Below are positions 36,358 to 45,230 of a DNA stretch of 64,000 nucleotides, one piece after another. Under the pieces are notes generated by a model. That model was not told where the DNA came from. It saw only the letters and a program-made list of their open reading frames with translations, and made no database searches. The DNA is from Maribacter aestuarii (GTDB lineage Bacteria; Bacteroidota; Bacteroidia; Flavobacteriales; Flavobacteriaceae): contig NZ_CP107031.2 in NCBI RefSeq assembly GCF_027474845.2, positions 1,564,501 through 1,628,500 of the forward strand, read 5' to 3'. Every line of letters begins with the position of its first letter. Within the stretch, counting starts at the first letter, position 1. Made by a program: the position numbers and the translations under genes.

Positions 36358-37284
36358 ATGGGTAAACTAGTAATTGTTGGGTCTACTAATATTGATTCTA
36401 TTGAATCACCCTTTGGAAAAGTCGAGAGGATAGTTGGCGGTTCTGCCCCCTTTATAGCTTTAGCTGCCACACAATTTGATTTAGATGTTGCAATTGTTTC
36501 CGTTATTGGTGAAGATTTTCCCAAACAGTACCTTGATTTACTTGCAGCAAGGGATATAGATTTATCAGCCTTAGAAATTGTAAAGGGTGGAAAAACGTTT
36601 TTTTGGAAAGGTAAATATCACAATGATCTAAATTCTAGGGATACTTTGGCTACTGATCTAAATGTATTAGCTGATTTTAAGCCGGTCGTTCCAAACGCAT
36701 ATACAGATGCAGATGTTGTTATGTTAGGTAACCTGCATCCGAACATACAGTTGAGTGTAATTAATCAGATGACAAAACGACCAAAACTCATCATATTGGA
36801 TACGATGAACTTTTGGATGGACAATACCCTGAACGAGCTATTGAACGTGATAAAACATATTGATGTTTTGACCATCAACGATGAGGAAGCTAGGCAATTA
36901 ACGGGAGAGTATTCCTTGGTTAAAGCGGCCCATGAAATTTATGGAATGGGTCCCAAATACGTAGTTATAAAAAAGGGAGAACATGGTGCTTTATTGTTCC
37001 ATAAGCAGCAAGTGTTCTTCGCACCCGCATTACCTTTGGAAGAGGTGTTTGACCCGACCGGGGCAGGAGACACTTTTGCTGGTGGATTTGCCGGCTTTAT
37101 GGCAGCAACCGACGATACTTCTTTTGAAAACATGAAAAAAGCAGTCATTCACGGTTCCAACCTAGCATCATTTTGTGTGGAGAAATTTGGAACGGAGCGG
37201 ATGGTGAATTTGAAACGCGAAGAGGTTAACAAAAGACTACATCAATTTAAAACATTAACACAATTTGAAATTGAATTACAATAA
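36358..37284 (+). CDS. PfkB-family carbohydrate/nucleoside kinase, 308 aa
   Basis: This is a second ribokinase-type kinase, distinct from the fructokinase at 3081. The N-terminus GKLVIVGSTNIDSIESPFGKVE and the segment VGGSAPFIALAATQF replace the usual GGxxxN block. The C-terminal DPTGAGDTFAGGF (about 237-249) with catalytic Asp is intact. KVERIVGGSAPF and FWKGKYH suggest the adenosine-kinase-like branch of PfkB, but the sugar or nucleoside is unknown. It precedes the PurF-like gene, separated by a short terminator hairpin, which hints at nucleoside metabolism. Confidence 0.83.
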   Translation: MGKLVIVGSTNIDSIESPFGKVERIVGGSAPFIALAATQFDLDVAIVSVIGEDFPKQYLDLLAARDIDLSALEIVKGGKTFFWKGKYHNDLNSRDTLATDLNVLADFKPVVPNAYTDADVVMLGNLHPNIQLSVINQMTKRPKLIILDTMNFWMDNTLNELLNVIKHIDVLTINDEEARQLTGEYSLVKAAHEIYGMGPKYVVIKKGEHGALLFHKQQVFFAPALPLEEVFDPTGAGDTFAGGFAGFMAATDDTSFENMKKAVIHGSNLASFCVEKFGTERMVNLKREEVNKRLHQFKTLTQFEIELQ

Positions 37285-37290
37285 ACCCAC

Positions 37291-37311
37291 GCCCCTATTA
37301 GGGGTTTTTTT
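37291..37311 (+). terminator. Short intrinsic terminator after the PfkB gene
   Basis: CCCC-TATTA-GGGG is followed by seven T. The stem is short but GC-only, and flanking AAACCC can pair alternatively with GGGTTT. Partial read-through into the PurF-like gene 15 bp downstream is likely. Confidence 0.65.
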
Positions 37312-37325
37312 AATACCAAGTTATA

Positions 37326-39224
37326 ATGAGTGATGCTATTAAACACGAGTGTGGCATCTCGGTAATCCGGTTGCTCAAACCTCTTGAATACTACAAGGAT
37401 AAATATGGGTCGGCATTTTATGGCGTAAATAAAATGTACCTCATGATGGAAAAACAGCACAATCGTGGTCAAGATGGTGCAGGTTTCGCCAGTATAAAGT
37501 TAGATGTGGATGCGGGGCAGCGTTATATGAGCAGGGTAAGATCAATAGCGCAACAACCCATACAGGATATTTTTGCTCAAATCACTGACCGTATCAACAA
37601 AGAGCTTAAAGAGCATCCGGAGTATGAAAATGACGTAGCGTTACAAAAAAAGAACATCCCGTATATAGGAGAGTTACTTTTGGGCCATGTACGTTACGGT
37701 ACTTTTGGTAAAAATAGTATTGAAAGTGTACATCCGTTTCTAAGACAGAACAATTGGATGCACCGTAATCTTATTGTTGCAGGTAATTTCAACATGACCA
37801 ATGTACATGAACTTTTTGATAATCTGGTTCAACTGGGACAGCATCCAAAGGAAATGGCGGATACGGTAACGGTAATGGAAAAAATTGGTCATTTTTTAGA
37901 TGATGCCGTTGCCAAGCTGTACAAACAGATTAAAAAAGAAGGGTATTCGAAAAAGGAGGCTACCGCAATTATTGCAGAGCGACTTAAGGTTTCTAAAATC
38001 CTAAAAAGGGCAGCTAAAAACTTCGATGGTGGTTATGCCATGGCTGGTCTAATTGGGCATGGTGATGCTTTTGTGTTACGTGATCCAGCAGGGATACGCC
38101 CGGCCTATTATTACAAGGATGATGAAGTAGTTGTAGTAGCCTCGGAACGGCCGGCCATACAAACGGTTTTTAACGTCGCCTATGAAGGTGTTAAGGAACT
38201 TGACCCGGGACATGCTATTATAATCAAAAAGAACGGATCTACAGACATTAAAGAAATTTTAGCCCCGACCGAACGTAAGGCCTGTTCTTTTGAACGTATT
38301 TATTTTTCAAGAGGGAGTGATAAAGAAATTTATCAAGAGCGTAAGGAATTGGGGAGATTGGTCTTTCCCCAAATCATAAGTGAAATTGACCACGATATTA
38401 AGAACACCGTTTTTTCCTATATCCCGAACACGGCTGAAACTTCATTCTTCGGAATGGTAAAAGAGGCGCAGAACTACCTCAACAAAAAGAAGGAGGAACA
38501 GATTCTTTCCATAGGTTCAAAGATTACTAGTGAACAGCTGCATGAAATTCTTGAGATACGACCAAGGATAGAAAAGGTCGCCATAAAAGATGCCAAGCTC
38601 CGAACCTTTATAACACAGGACGATAGTAGGGATGATCTGGTGGCACATGTTTATGATATATCCTACGGTTCCGTAGAAAAGGGCGATAATCTTGTAATTA
38701 TTGATGATAGTATCGTTAGGGGTACTACACTTAAGAAAAGTATACTTCGTATTCTGGACAGGTTGTCTCCAAAGAAGATAATCGTAGTATCCTCCGCCCC
38801 ACAAATACGTTATCCTGACTGTTACGGTATTGATATGGCCAAGTTAGAAGATTTCATTGCCTTTAAAGCCGCACTTGAGCTTCATAAAGACAATGATTCT
38901 ATGCGTCTTGTAGATGATATCTATCACAAATGTGTGGAACAGGTACAATCAAAGGATAAGGATGTAGTGAACTACGTGAAAGAATTTTATGCTCCTTTTA
39001 CGGCAGATCAAATATCAAAGAAAATTGGTGAGCTACTTAGTCCGGATGATATTAGGGCAGAGGTACGTATTATTTATCAGAGCATTTCTAGTTTGCATCA
39101 GGCGTGTCCTAAAAACTTGGGGGACTGGTATTTTACGGGGAACTATCCCACTCCCGGAGGAAATAGGGTCGTGAACAGAGCTTTCATAAACTTTTACGAG
39201 GGAAAAAACCAAAGAGCTTATTGA
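37326..39224 (+). CDS. PurF-like amidophosphoribosyltransferase, long form, 632 aa
   Basis: The protein joins an N-terminal class II glutamine amidotransferase and a phosphoribosyltransferase domain. Cys9 (ECGI) is the likely nucleophile after removal or retention of an unusual 8-residue leader, and GHVRYGTFG and GNFNMTN are class II amidotransferase motifs. The PRPP-binding loop VIIDDSIVRGTT lies at about 457-468. At 632 aa it is well over the usual 470-510 aa of PurF, with insertions in both halves. As I recall, Flavobacteria carry this long form besides a normal PurF. It may make phosphoribosylamine or serve a related transfer. Confidence 0.86.
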   Translation: MSDAIKHECGISVIRLLKPLEYYKDKYGSAFYGVNKMYLMMEKQHNRGQDGAGFASIKLDVDAGQRYMSRVRSIAQQPIQDIFAQITDRINKELKEHPEYENDVALQKKNIPYIGELLLGHVRYGTFGKNSIESVHPFLRQNNWMHRNLIVAGNFNMTNVHELFDNLVQLGQHPKEMADTVTVMEKIGHFLDDAVAKLYKQIKKEGYSKKEATAIIAERLKVSKILKRAAKNFDGGYAMAGLIGHGDAFVLRDPAGIRPAYYYKDDEVVVVASERPAIQTVFNVAYEGVKELDPGHAIIIKKNGSTDIKEILAPTERKACSFERIYFSRGSDKEIYQERKELGRLVFPQIISEIDHDIKNTVFSYIPNTAETSFFGMVKEAQNYLNKKKEEQILSIGSKITSEQLHEILEIRPRIEKVAIKDAKLRTFITQDDSRDDLVAHVYDISYGSVEKGDNLVIIDDSIVRGTTLKKSILRILDRLSPKKIIVVSSAPQIRYPDCYGIDMAKLEDFIAFKAALELHKDNDSMRLVDDIYHKCVEQVQSKDKDVVNYVKEFYAPFTADQISKKIGELLSPDDIRAEVRIIYQSISSLHQACPKNLGDWYFTGNYPTPGGNRVVNRAFINFYEGKNQRAY

Positions 39225-39315
39225 CCAATAAATCGTTGAAATGACTAATTATATGCGTTTCATCGATAAAATATACCGTTTAACGATAGAATAGCCTATT
39301 TCGATACTACCAGTC

Positions 39316-39323
39316 TATTTTAG
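39316..39323 (+). promoter_or_regulatory. -7-like element of sRNA copy 1
   Basis: TATTTTAG, one base off the TAnnTTTG consensus, lies exactly five bases before the core. Confidence 0.5.
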
Positions 39324-39328
39324 GCTCG

Positions 39329-39399
39329 CCATAGCATAAGTAGGTTAAGTTCATGGTAAGATTTGGGGCAAAAAAGGTGGAGAACTCTCCACCTTTTTT
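39329..39399 (+). ncRNA. Candidate small RNA, copy 1 of four
   Basis: The 40-nt core starts CCATAGCATAAGTAGG and ends AAGATTTGGGG. Core bases 1-4 (CCAT) can pair with 25-28 (ATGG), leaving GTAGGT in the loop and AAGATTTGGGG single-stranded after the stem. The terminator is a perfect GGTGGAG / CTCCACC stem with A-rich upstream arm and six T. Expected transcript length is about 71 nt. I cannot assign it to a known RNA family; Rfam Flavo-1 should be tested. The core is complementary to two sites at 57681-57745. Confidence 0.75.
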
Positions 39400-39515
39400 A
39401 TTTAATAAACTTTTCAGTACCTAAGAAATCTTCCAATTCCTGATTTCTGTCCAATGTCATTAAACCTTTTTATAGGAAGTTTAACCAATAGCTTTTTTTT
39501 GTGAAAGGCATCATA

Positions 39516-39523
39516 TACTTTTG
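39516..39523 (+). promoter_or_regulatory. -7 element of sRNA copy 2
   Basis: TACTTTTG is an exact match to TAnnTTTG, five bases before the core. A TTG at 39499-39501 could serve as -33 element, though the 14-nt spacing is short. Confidence 0.6.
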
Positions 39524-39528
39524 AAGGA

Positions 39529-39597
39529 CCATAGCATAAGTAGGTTAAGTTCATGGTAAGATTTGGGGAAAAAGGCGGAGCATTGCTCCGCCTTTTT
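39529..39597 (+). ncRNA. Candidate small RNA, copy 2 of four
   Basis: The core is identical to copy 1. The terminator stem differs but pairs perfectly (GGCGGAGC / GCTCCGCC, loop ATT, then five T). Compared with copy 1 the T-A pair in the stem is a C-G pair, a compensatory double change. With the consensus -7 element this is one of the two copies most likely to be strongly expressed by the housekeeping sigma factor. Expected length is about 69 nt. Confidence 0.78.
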
Positions 39598-39724
39598 ATT
39601 TTGTTAGATTTCGATTTGTATTCTTTATTCTATCCATCGTGTAAGACAATAATACATAAGCGGTAGTTTAACTAAAGATTAAGGCTTTCATCCAATACCT
39701 TATGATCTGCAAAAGCCCATCCCT

Positions 39725-39732
39725 TATCTTTG
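39725..39732 (+). promoter_or_regulatory. -7 element of sRNA copy 3
   Basis: TATCTTTG is an exact match to TAnnTTTG, five bases before the core. Confidence 0.6.
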
Positions 39733-39737
39733 AAGAA

Positions 39738-39808
39738 CCATAGCATAAGTAGGTTAAGTTCATGGTAAGATTTGGGGAAAAAAGGTGGAGCAATGCTCCG
39801 CCTTTTTT
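39738..39808 (+). ncRNA. Candidate small RNA, copy 3 of four
   Basis: The core is identical to copies 1 and 2. The terminator stem GGTGGAGC / GCTCCGCC contains one U-G wobble, intermediate between copies 1 and 2, with a TTTTTT tail. Expected length is about 71 nt. Confidence 0.78.
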
Positions 39809-39931
39809 ATTACCGTTAATCGAGTAGCCCTTTTGTTCAATTACCCTGCCAATCGTTGCTATTAAAAAATTTCCCGAATAAAAGAATTTAAAATTTCTTA
39901 AAATTTCTTTTTTTATTTCCCACAATACCAG

Positions 39932-39939
39932 TAATTTAG
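39932..39939 (+). promoter_or_regulatory. -7-like element of sRNA copy 4
   Basis: TAATTTAG, one base off consensus, lies five bases before the core. The same octamer occurs upstream of the candidate decoy RNA at 57621-57628 and before the fructokinase gene at 3050-3057. Confidence 0.45.
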
Positions 39940-39944
39940 TACTG

Positions 39945-40014
39945 CCATAGCATAAGTAGGTTAAGTTTATGGTAAGATTTGGGACGAAAAGGGTGGAGAC
40001 TTCTCCGCCCTTTT
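39945..40014 (+). ncRNA. Candidate small RNA, copy 4 of four (divergent)
   Basis: The core differs from the others at base 24 (C to T) and base 40 (G to A). The first change lengthens the small hairpin from CCAT/ATGG to CCATA/TATGG, and the second removes the fourth G of the 3' segment. The terminator GGGTGGAG / CTCCGCCC has one U-G wobble and ends TTTTC. Complementarity to the second site at 57722-57732 is kept in full, while that to the first drops by one base. This pattern suggests the copy is functional, not decayed. Confidence 0.72.
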
Positions 40015-40030
40015 CTATTTCCAAAAACAT

Positions 40031-40064
40031 AAAAAACCACCAAAGAATTTCTTCCTAAGTGGTT
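40031..40064 (-). terminator. Intrinsic terminator of the superoxide dismutase gene
   Basis: In the minus direction AACCAC and GTGGTT pair around an 18-nt loop and are followed by a T run. It also separates the sRNA array from the convergent sod gene. Confidence 0.7.
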
Positions 40065-40101
40065 GTTAGTTATCTAATTAACAAGATTTTTCTGTAGTAC
40101 T

Positions 40102-40710
40102 TTATCTGTTTTCCGCGTAAAGTTTTTCAACTTTATCCCAATTGATAATGTTGAAAAAAGCATTTATATAATCCGGTCTTCTATTTTGGTAATTTAGGTA
40201 GTAAGCGTGTTCCCAAACATCTAATCCAAGAATAGGGTGACCACCGCATCCTACACCTGGCATAAGTGAATTATCCTGATTTGGAGTAGAACAAATTTCT
40301 ACTTTTCCTCCTTTATGTACACAGAGCCACGCCCAACCAGAACCAAAACGTGTTCCTGCAGCAGTACTGAACTTTTCCTTAAAGCTCTCATATGATCCAA
40401 AAGCATCGTTAATTGCTTTAGCTAATTCCCCACTTGGGGTGCCGCCTCCTTTTGGAGATAAAATACTCCAGAATAAGGAGTGATTATAAAAGCCGCCACC
40501 ATTATTTCTTACTGCACTATTATCCATATCCAACCCGGATAAAATCGCTTCAATAGATTTTCCTTCTAAATCCGTACCGGCAATAGCGTCATTTAATTTT
40601 GTGGTATACCCGTTATGATGTTTCGTATGATGTATTTCCATTGTCCTTGCATCAATATGAGGCTCTAAAGCATCATATGCGTAAGGCAATTTTGGTAATT
40701 CAAAAGCCAT
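40102..40710 (-). CDS. sodA: Mn/Fe superoxide dismutase, 202 aa
   Basis: Metal ligands H27, H76, D163 and H167 are visible in [23 protein letters not shown] and [14 protein letters not shown] before the second ligand and the Gln in [12 protein letters not shown] favour Mn-type or cambialistic over strict Fe enzymes. The protein is cytosolic and converts superoxide to peroxide. A -7 element (TAACTTTG, minus strand, 40746-40753) lies about 36 bp upstream. Its location next to the sRNA array may be chance, but sod genes are classical targets of sRNAs. Confidence 0.95.
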   Translation of the reverse strand: MAFELPKLPYAYDALEPHIDARTMEIHHTKHHNGYTTKLNDAIAGTDLEGKSIEAILSGLDMDNSAVRNNGGGFYNHSLFWSILSPKGGGTPSGELAKAINDAFGSYESFKEKFSTAAGTRFGSGWAWLCVHKGGKVEICSTPNQDNSLMPGVGCGGHPILGLDVWEHAYYLNYQNRRPDYINAFFNIINWDKVEKLYAENR

Positions 40711-40745
40711 GTTTATTTGTTTTTAGTGTTAATATTAATCTCAAC

Positions 40746-40753
40746 CAAAGTTA
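40746..40753 (-). promoter_or_regulatory. sodA: Candidate -7 promoter element for the superoxide dismutase gene
   Basis: TAACTTTG on the minus strand matches TAnnTTTG exactly; a TTG lies only about 10 bases further upstream, so the -33 element is unclear. Confidence 0.5.
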
Positions 40754-40829
40754 ATCTTTTTAACAATTATATTCCCCTAATTATTTGTTAAGAACTGTCT
40801 TAGAATCCTTATTTTGCAAGTAAAAATAC

Positions 40830-43800
40830 GTGCAAGAGAGCTCCTTTAAAATATTCAACGCTTCCGCGGGTTCCGGAAAGACCTATGCCCTCTCAAAAGC
40901 TTATCTTAAACTTGTTCTTGCCGCTCCAAACAGTTTCAAACGAATTTTGGCCATTACGTTTACCAATAAGGCCGTAAACGAGATGAAACACCGCATTCTG
41001 AGCAGTCTTTATGAATTTTCCATTATCGATTTAACTAAAAAGAGCCCTTCCTTATTTGAGGAACTGTCTACAGAATTAAAATTGACGCCCGAATCCCTGA
41101 AAAAAACCAGTAGGTTAAGACTTAAGGAAATTCTGCACAACTATGCATTTTTTGATATTTCCACTATAGATAAGTTTACGCACAGACTCATAAGGACATT
41201 TGCGAGAGATCTTAAAATACCTCAGAATTTTGAGGTGGTCCTGGATACTGATTTGCTTTTAAACGAAGCCGTTTCAAGAGTTGTTGGAAAAGCGGGCGAA
41301 GATTCTGAGCTTACTAAAATATTAATGGCCTTTACCCTAGAAAAAATAGATGATAACAAGAGTTGGGACATTACATATGATTTGTTAAAAATGGGGAAAT
41401 TGCTTTTTGACGAAAACAATGATTCCCATCTCAAACTACTAGAAAATAAGGAAACAAGCGTTTTCCTGGAGCTTCAAAAAGAACTTTTCAATAAGATTAC
41501 AACAGCACAAAGAAAGGCGGCACAAATTGCTGATGAAACTTTGGCTTTTATTGAAAATACTGGGCTGGATGTAAAAGACTTCCCAAGGGAGACGTTGCCA
41601 AATCACTTTAAAAAAGTAAGGGAAGGCAATTTGAATCCAAGTCGACTTTACGCCAATAAGCTGGAAGAAAATTTAATGGTTGGTAAAATCTTAAAAGCGA
41701 ACGTTCAGCTTCCTTCTACAAGCATTCCTTCTGAACTTTTACAGCGATATCTGGATATAAAGGAACTCGTTTATGAAAGAAGTCTATTATTGAACGCCTA
41801 TAGGAATATAGTGCCCCTTACTTTGTTGAACAGTATTCATAAAGAGATCAAGCTCATACAAGAAGAAAAGGACCAGCTTTCCATATCAGAATTTAATTCT
41901 ATCATTTCAAGGGAAATTAAAAATCAACCGGCACCTTTCATCTATGAACGCCTAGGAGAAAAATACCGGCATTATTTTATTGATGAATTTCAGGATACCT
42001 CCGAGATGCAATGGAATAATCTAATACCATTAATAAGTAATGCATTGGAAGGACTGGATTCCAGCGGACAAACAGGCTCGCTCTTTTTGGTTGGTGACGC
42101 CAAACAGGCCATTTACAGATGGCGAGGCGGAAAAGCAGAACAATTCTTGGATTTAACGAACAAAAGGAGCAACCCGTTTTCCGTACTGGGAGACACTTAC
42201 CTACTTCCTACAAACTATCGTAGTAAGGAAGAAATTATAAACTTTAATAATTTATTTTTTCAAAGTATCAGCCCTTTTCTAGAGAACCCTGTCTATCGCG
42301 AATTTTTCAAAGAAGGGAACCAACAGAGAACCAATCATAAAAAAGAAGGTTATGTAAACCTATCATTTTTAGAAGAGGAAACCGATGAAAACTATGCTGA
42401 ACGAACTTTGTCCGTCATCAAGGAAAACCTGGGTAATGGTTTCACCTACGGAGACATCTGTGTACTTGTCCGCAAGAAAAAGCACGGAGTTTTACTGTCT
42501 AATTTTCTGCTGAATGCCGATGTTCCTGTAATATCCCCGGACGCCTTGTTATTGTCCAATAACAACAAGGTGCGTTTTTTAGTAAATCTCATGCGGTTTA
42601 AGCTACAGCCGCATGAGCCTGCCATTGCTTTTGAGGTACTTGCTTTTTTATCGGAAGAACGTAGCAATAGGCATTCCTTTATTCAAGAAAATCTTGCCAA
42701 TGCACAATCCTTTTTACGACAAGAGTTCAATTTTGATATGGACAAGTTCGTTCAGGAATCCATTTACGACGGCATTGAATATGCGCTTAAAAAGTTTGAT
42801 TTAATACCTGTCTCGGACGCCCATGTGACTACTTTCGTAGACATCGTCTTTGAGATTGAACAGAAAGAAGGTCCGGACCTGCGATATTTCTTGGATTATT
42901 GGGAGAAAAAGGAAACGACTTTTAGCATTAGTGCCCCAGAAGATGTAAACGCAATACAGGTGATGACCATTCATAAAGCCAAGGGGCTCGAGTTTCCTGT
43001 GGTAATCTTTCCCTACGCCAATACCTATATTTTTGAAGAAATCGATCCAAAACTCTGGATTCCGGTAGAACAGAAAGAATTTTTAGGTTTTGAAGAATTG
43101 CTCATTGATAAAAAGCAGGAGGTAAAAAATTACGGAAAGCGTGAAGCTTCCATATTTCAGGAGGAAGAGCAACAGTTAATGTTAGATGCCTTTAACCTGT
43201 TGTACGTAGCCTTGACCAGAGCTGTGGCGGCCTTGTATATAATAAGCACTAAAGATCTAGAGAAAAACGGGGACCATAAAACAAAATACTTCTCTGGCTT
43301 ATTCATCCATTTTCTAAGTGCCATGAAACTTTGGAGCCCTGAAAAACTGGAATATTCGTTCGGCAAGCCAACTACGAACGACATGGATACCATATTACCT
43401 GCAAATTCAGATATTCCATATATCTATTCCCATAGAGACCGTTCAAGTTTTAGCATTGTAACAAAAGCAGGGATGCTCTGGGACAGTGGTCGCGATATCG
43501 CGGTAAAACAGGGCAACTTGATACATTATATATTAGGAAATATTAAAACCTATGCTGATTTGGATAAGGCTATGGCAAAAACCTTACAAAAAGGACTGGT
43601 AAACGAGCTTGAAGCCAAGAAATTACGACCTAAGATTTTCGCTGTCCTCAACCATCCACATTTAATACCCTATTTCGATACGGGGAATACCATCTTTAAT
43701 GAAAGAGATATCTTGATGCCAGATGGTACGATTGAAAGACCCGATAGGGTAATATTAAAGGATAAGGAAGTTACCATCATTGATTATAAAACAGGCGGTA

Positions 43801-43922
43801 AGGATTCCCGATACGAAAGGCAAATAGAGGAATATGCAAATGCATATCTTCGCATGGGTTATGGAGTAGCGAATAAAATCATTGTGTATATTAACGAAAA
43901 CATTGTAACAGAATTTATTTAA
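40830..43922 (+). CDS. AddA/RecB-like UvrD helicase-nuclease, 1030 aa
   Basis: The start is GTG at 40830. Walker A is ASAGSGKT (11-18), motif Ia TFTNKA follows near 45, Walker B is FIDEFQD (about 383-389), and later UvrD motifs include [13 protein letters not shown] and [15 protein letters not shown]. The C-terminal PD-(D/E)XK nuclease ends with [22 protein letters not shown] (about 970-990). This is the AddA half of a break-processing helicase-nuclease that feeds RecA. The AddB-like partner is at 46649, beyond kbl and an OmpA gene. Confidence 0.9.
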   Translation: MQESSFKIFNASAGSGKTYALSKAYLKLVLAAPNSFKRILAITFTNKAVNEMKHRILSSLYEFSIIDLTKKSPSLFEELSTELKLTPESLKKTSRLRLKEILHNYAFFDISTIDKFTHRLIRTFARDLKIPQNFEVVLDTDLLLNEAVSRVVGKAGEDSELTKILMAFTLEKIDDNKSWDITYDLLKMGKLLFDENNDSHLKLLENKETSVFLELQKELFNKITTAQRKAAQIADETLAFIENTGLDVKDFPRETLPNHFKKVREGNLNPSRLYANKLEENLMVGKILKANVQLPSTSIPSELLQRYLDIKELVYERSLLLNAYRNIVPLTLLNSIHKEIKLIQEEKDQLSISEFNSIISREIKNQPAPFIYERLGEKYRHYFIDEFQDTSEMQWNNLIPLISNALEGLDSSGQTGSLFLVGDAKQAIYRWRGGKAEQFLDLTNKRSNPFSVLGDTYLLPTNYRSKEEIINFNNLFFQSISPFLENPVYREFFKEGNQQRTNHKKEGYVNLSFLEEETDENYAERTLSVIKENLGNGFTYGDICVLVRKKKHGVLLSNFLLNADVPVISPDALLLSNNNKVRFLVNLMRFKLQPHEPAIAFEVLAFLSEERSNRHSFIQENLANAQSFLRQEFNFDMDKFVQESIYDGIEYALKKFDLIPVSDAHVTTFVDIVFEIEQKEGPDLRYFLDYWEKKETTFSISAPEDVNAIQVMTIHKAKGLEFPVVIFPYANTYIFEEIDPKLWIPVEQKEFLGFEELLIDKKQEVKNYGKREASIFQEEEQQLMLDAFNLLYVALTRAVAALYIISTKDLEKNGDHKTKYFSGLFIHFLSAMKLWSPEKLEYSFGKPTTNDMDTILPANSDIPYIYSHRDRSSFSIVTKAGMLWDSGRDIAVKQGNLIHYILGNIKTYADLDKAMAKTLQKGLVNELEAKKLRPKIFAVLNHPHLIPYFDTGNTIFNERDILMPDGTIERPDRVILKDKEVTIIDYKTGGKDSRYERQIEEYANAYLRMGYGVANKIIVYINENIVTEFI

Positions 43923-43923
43923 G

Positions 43924-45117
43924 ATGTACGGAAAAATTAAAGAGCATTTACAAGAAGAATTGCAGAGTATTAAGGAAGACGGGCTATTTAAAGAAGAGCG
44001 CATTATAGTTACTCCACAGAACCCAGTTATCAAAATAGCTACTGGAGAAGAGGTTATTAACTTGTGCGCAAATAATTACCTAGGCCTTTCATCACATCCT
44101 GAAGTTGTGCAGGCAGCCAAGGACACTATGGACACCCACGGTTTTGGGATGTCTTCGGTTCGTTTTATCTGCGGCACTCAAGACATCCATAAAAAGCTCG
44201 AGCAAAAGATAGCCGATTTCTATGGTACAGAGGATACCATATTATACGCCGCATGCTTTGATGCCAACGGTGGGGTTTTTGAACCCTTGCTATCGGCAGA
44301 GGACGCTATCATATCCGATTCCTTAAACCATGCCTCCATTATTGATGGGGTCAGACTGTGTAAAGCGAAGCGATATCGATATGCCAATAGTGATATGGAA
44401 GATCTTGAAAAACAGTTACAACAAGCGAATAAAGACGGTTCAAGGTTTAAACTTGTGGTAACCGACGGTGTCTTCTCCATGGATGGCTTGGTTGCGCCTT
44501 TGGATAAAATCTGTGATCTGGCTGAAAAATATGATGCCATGGTAATGATAGACGAGTGCCATGCTACAGGATTCATTGGAGCCAAAGGTATTGGCACCCT
44601 GGAAGAAAAGGGTGTAATGGGCCGAGTAGATATCATCACCGGTACTTTAGGAAAAGCGCTTGGCGGTGCCATGGGCGGATACACCACTGGAAAAAAAGAA
44701 ATTATAGCGATGCTTAGGCAACGCTCCAGACCCTATCTATTTTCAAACTCCTTGGCACCGGCAATTGTAGGAGCCTCCATAAAGGTGTTCGAACTACTAG
44801 AAAAGGATACTTCCTTAAGGGACAGACTTGAAGAGAACACAGCTTATTTCAAAAAGGGTATGATTAGCTCCGGTTTTGATATCATAGATGGAGATTCGGC
44901 TATTGTACCCGTCATGTTGTATGACGCCAAGCTTTCGCAGGAAATGGCGAATAAATTGCTGGAAAAAGGAATCTATGTCATCGGTTTCTTTTATCCGGTA
45001 GTCCCAAAAGACAAAGCTAGAATTCGCGTACAGCTATCCGCTGCCCATACTAAAGAACATTTAGATGCGGCAATTAGGGCTTTTACTGAGGTAGGGAAAG
45101 AATTGGAAATCGTTTAA
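43924..45117 (+). CDS. kbl: Glycine C-acetyltransferase (2-amino-3-ketobutyrate CoA ligase), 397 aa
   Basis: This PLP enzyme of threonine degradation cleaves 2-amino-3-ketobutyrate with CoA to glycine and acetyl-CoA. The Schiff-base Lys is K244 in [10 protein letters not shown]. Other family blocks are [35 protein letters not shown] and the Asp of [10 protein letters not shown], which binds the PLP ring nitrogen. Length and the early residues match E. coli Kbl rather than biotin or sphingolipid synthases of the same fold. It begins one base after the addA-like gene. threonine dehydrogenase is not in the window. Confidence 0.94.
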   Translation: MYGKIKEHLQEELQSIKEDGLFKEERIIVTPQNPVIKIATGEEVINLCANNYLGLSSHPEVVQAAKDTMDTHGFGMSSVRFICGTQDIHKKLEQKIADFYGTEDTILYAACFDANGGVFEPLLSAEDAIISDSLNHASIIDGVRLCKAKRYRYANSDMEDLEKQLQQANKDGSRFKLVVTDGVFSMDGLVAPLDKICDLAEKYDAMVMIDECHATGFIGAKGIGTLEEKGVMGRVDIITGTLGKALGGAMGGYTTGKKEIIAMLRQRSRPYLFSNSLAPAIVGASIKVFELLEKDTSLRDRLEENTAYFKKGMISSGFDIIDGDSAIVPVMLYDAKLSQEMANKLLEKGIYVIGFFYPVVPKDKARIRVQLSAAHTKEHLDAAIRAFTEVGKELEIV

Positions 45118-45166
45118 ACGTCATTTTTAATCTATCAAATGCGTTAAAAAAAATAGGAAATTGATT

Positions 45167-45196
45167 TTGTTAATAATATTTAACAACTTACATTTG
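45167..45196 (+). promoter_or_regulatory. Consensus Bacteroidota promoter of the OmpA-family gene
   Basis: TTG at 45167-45169, a 19-nt spacer and TACATTTG at 45189-45196 form the complete TTG-N19-TAnnTTTG pattern, 34 bp before the ATG. This is the best promoter of the window and supports the taxonomic placement. Confidence 0.8.
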
Positions 45197-45230
45197 CAGC
45201 TAATAAACACTTAAACTTAAAATTTTGAAC

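Larger units (their letters stand above)
39225..40030 (+). repeat. Intergenic array of four tandem roughly 70-nt elements, about 205-bp period
   Basis: No protein gene fits in this stretch. Four copies of one element begin at 39329, 39529, 39738 and 39945, spaced 200, 209 and 207 bp apart. Each has a -7-like octamer, five variable bases, a 40-nt core (identical in copies 1-3, two differences in copy 4) and a terminator hairpin. The roughly 130-bp stretches between copies are not obviously alike. See the four ncRNA entries. Confidence 0.9.

Noticed and set aside
39351-39990. Short peptide MVRFG starting at the ATG inside each sRNA core
   Set aside because: After about five codons the frames diverge between copies and run through the terminator, so no peptide is conserved.
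39329-40014. CRISPR array
   Set aside because: Repeats contain terminators, are followed by roughly 130-bp diverged spacers and have no cas genes nearby.
39668-40030. Minus-strand 120-codon frame with two similar segments reading NLTYLCYGS
   Set aside because: It runs antisense across two copies of the sRNA element and two terminators; its internal repetition is explained by the repeated DNA.
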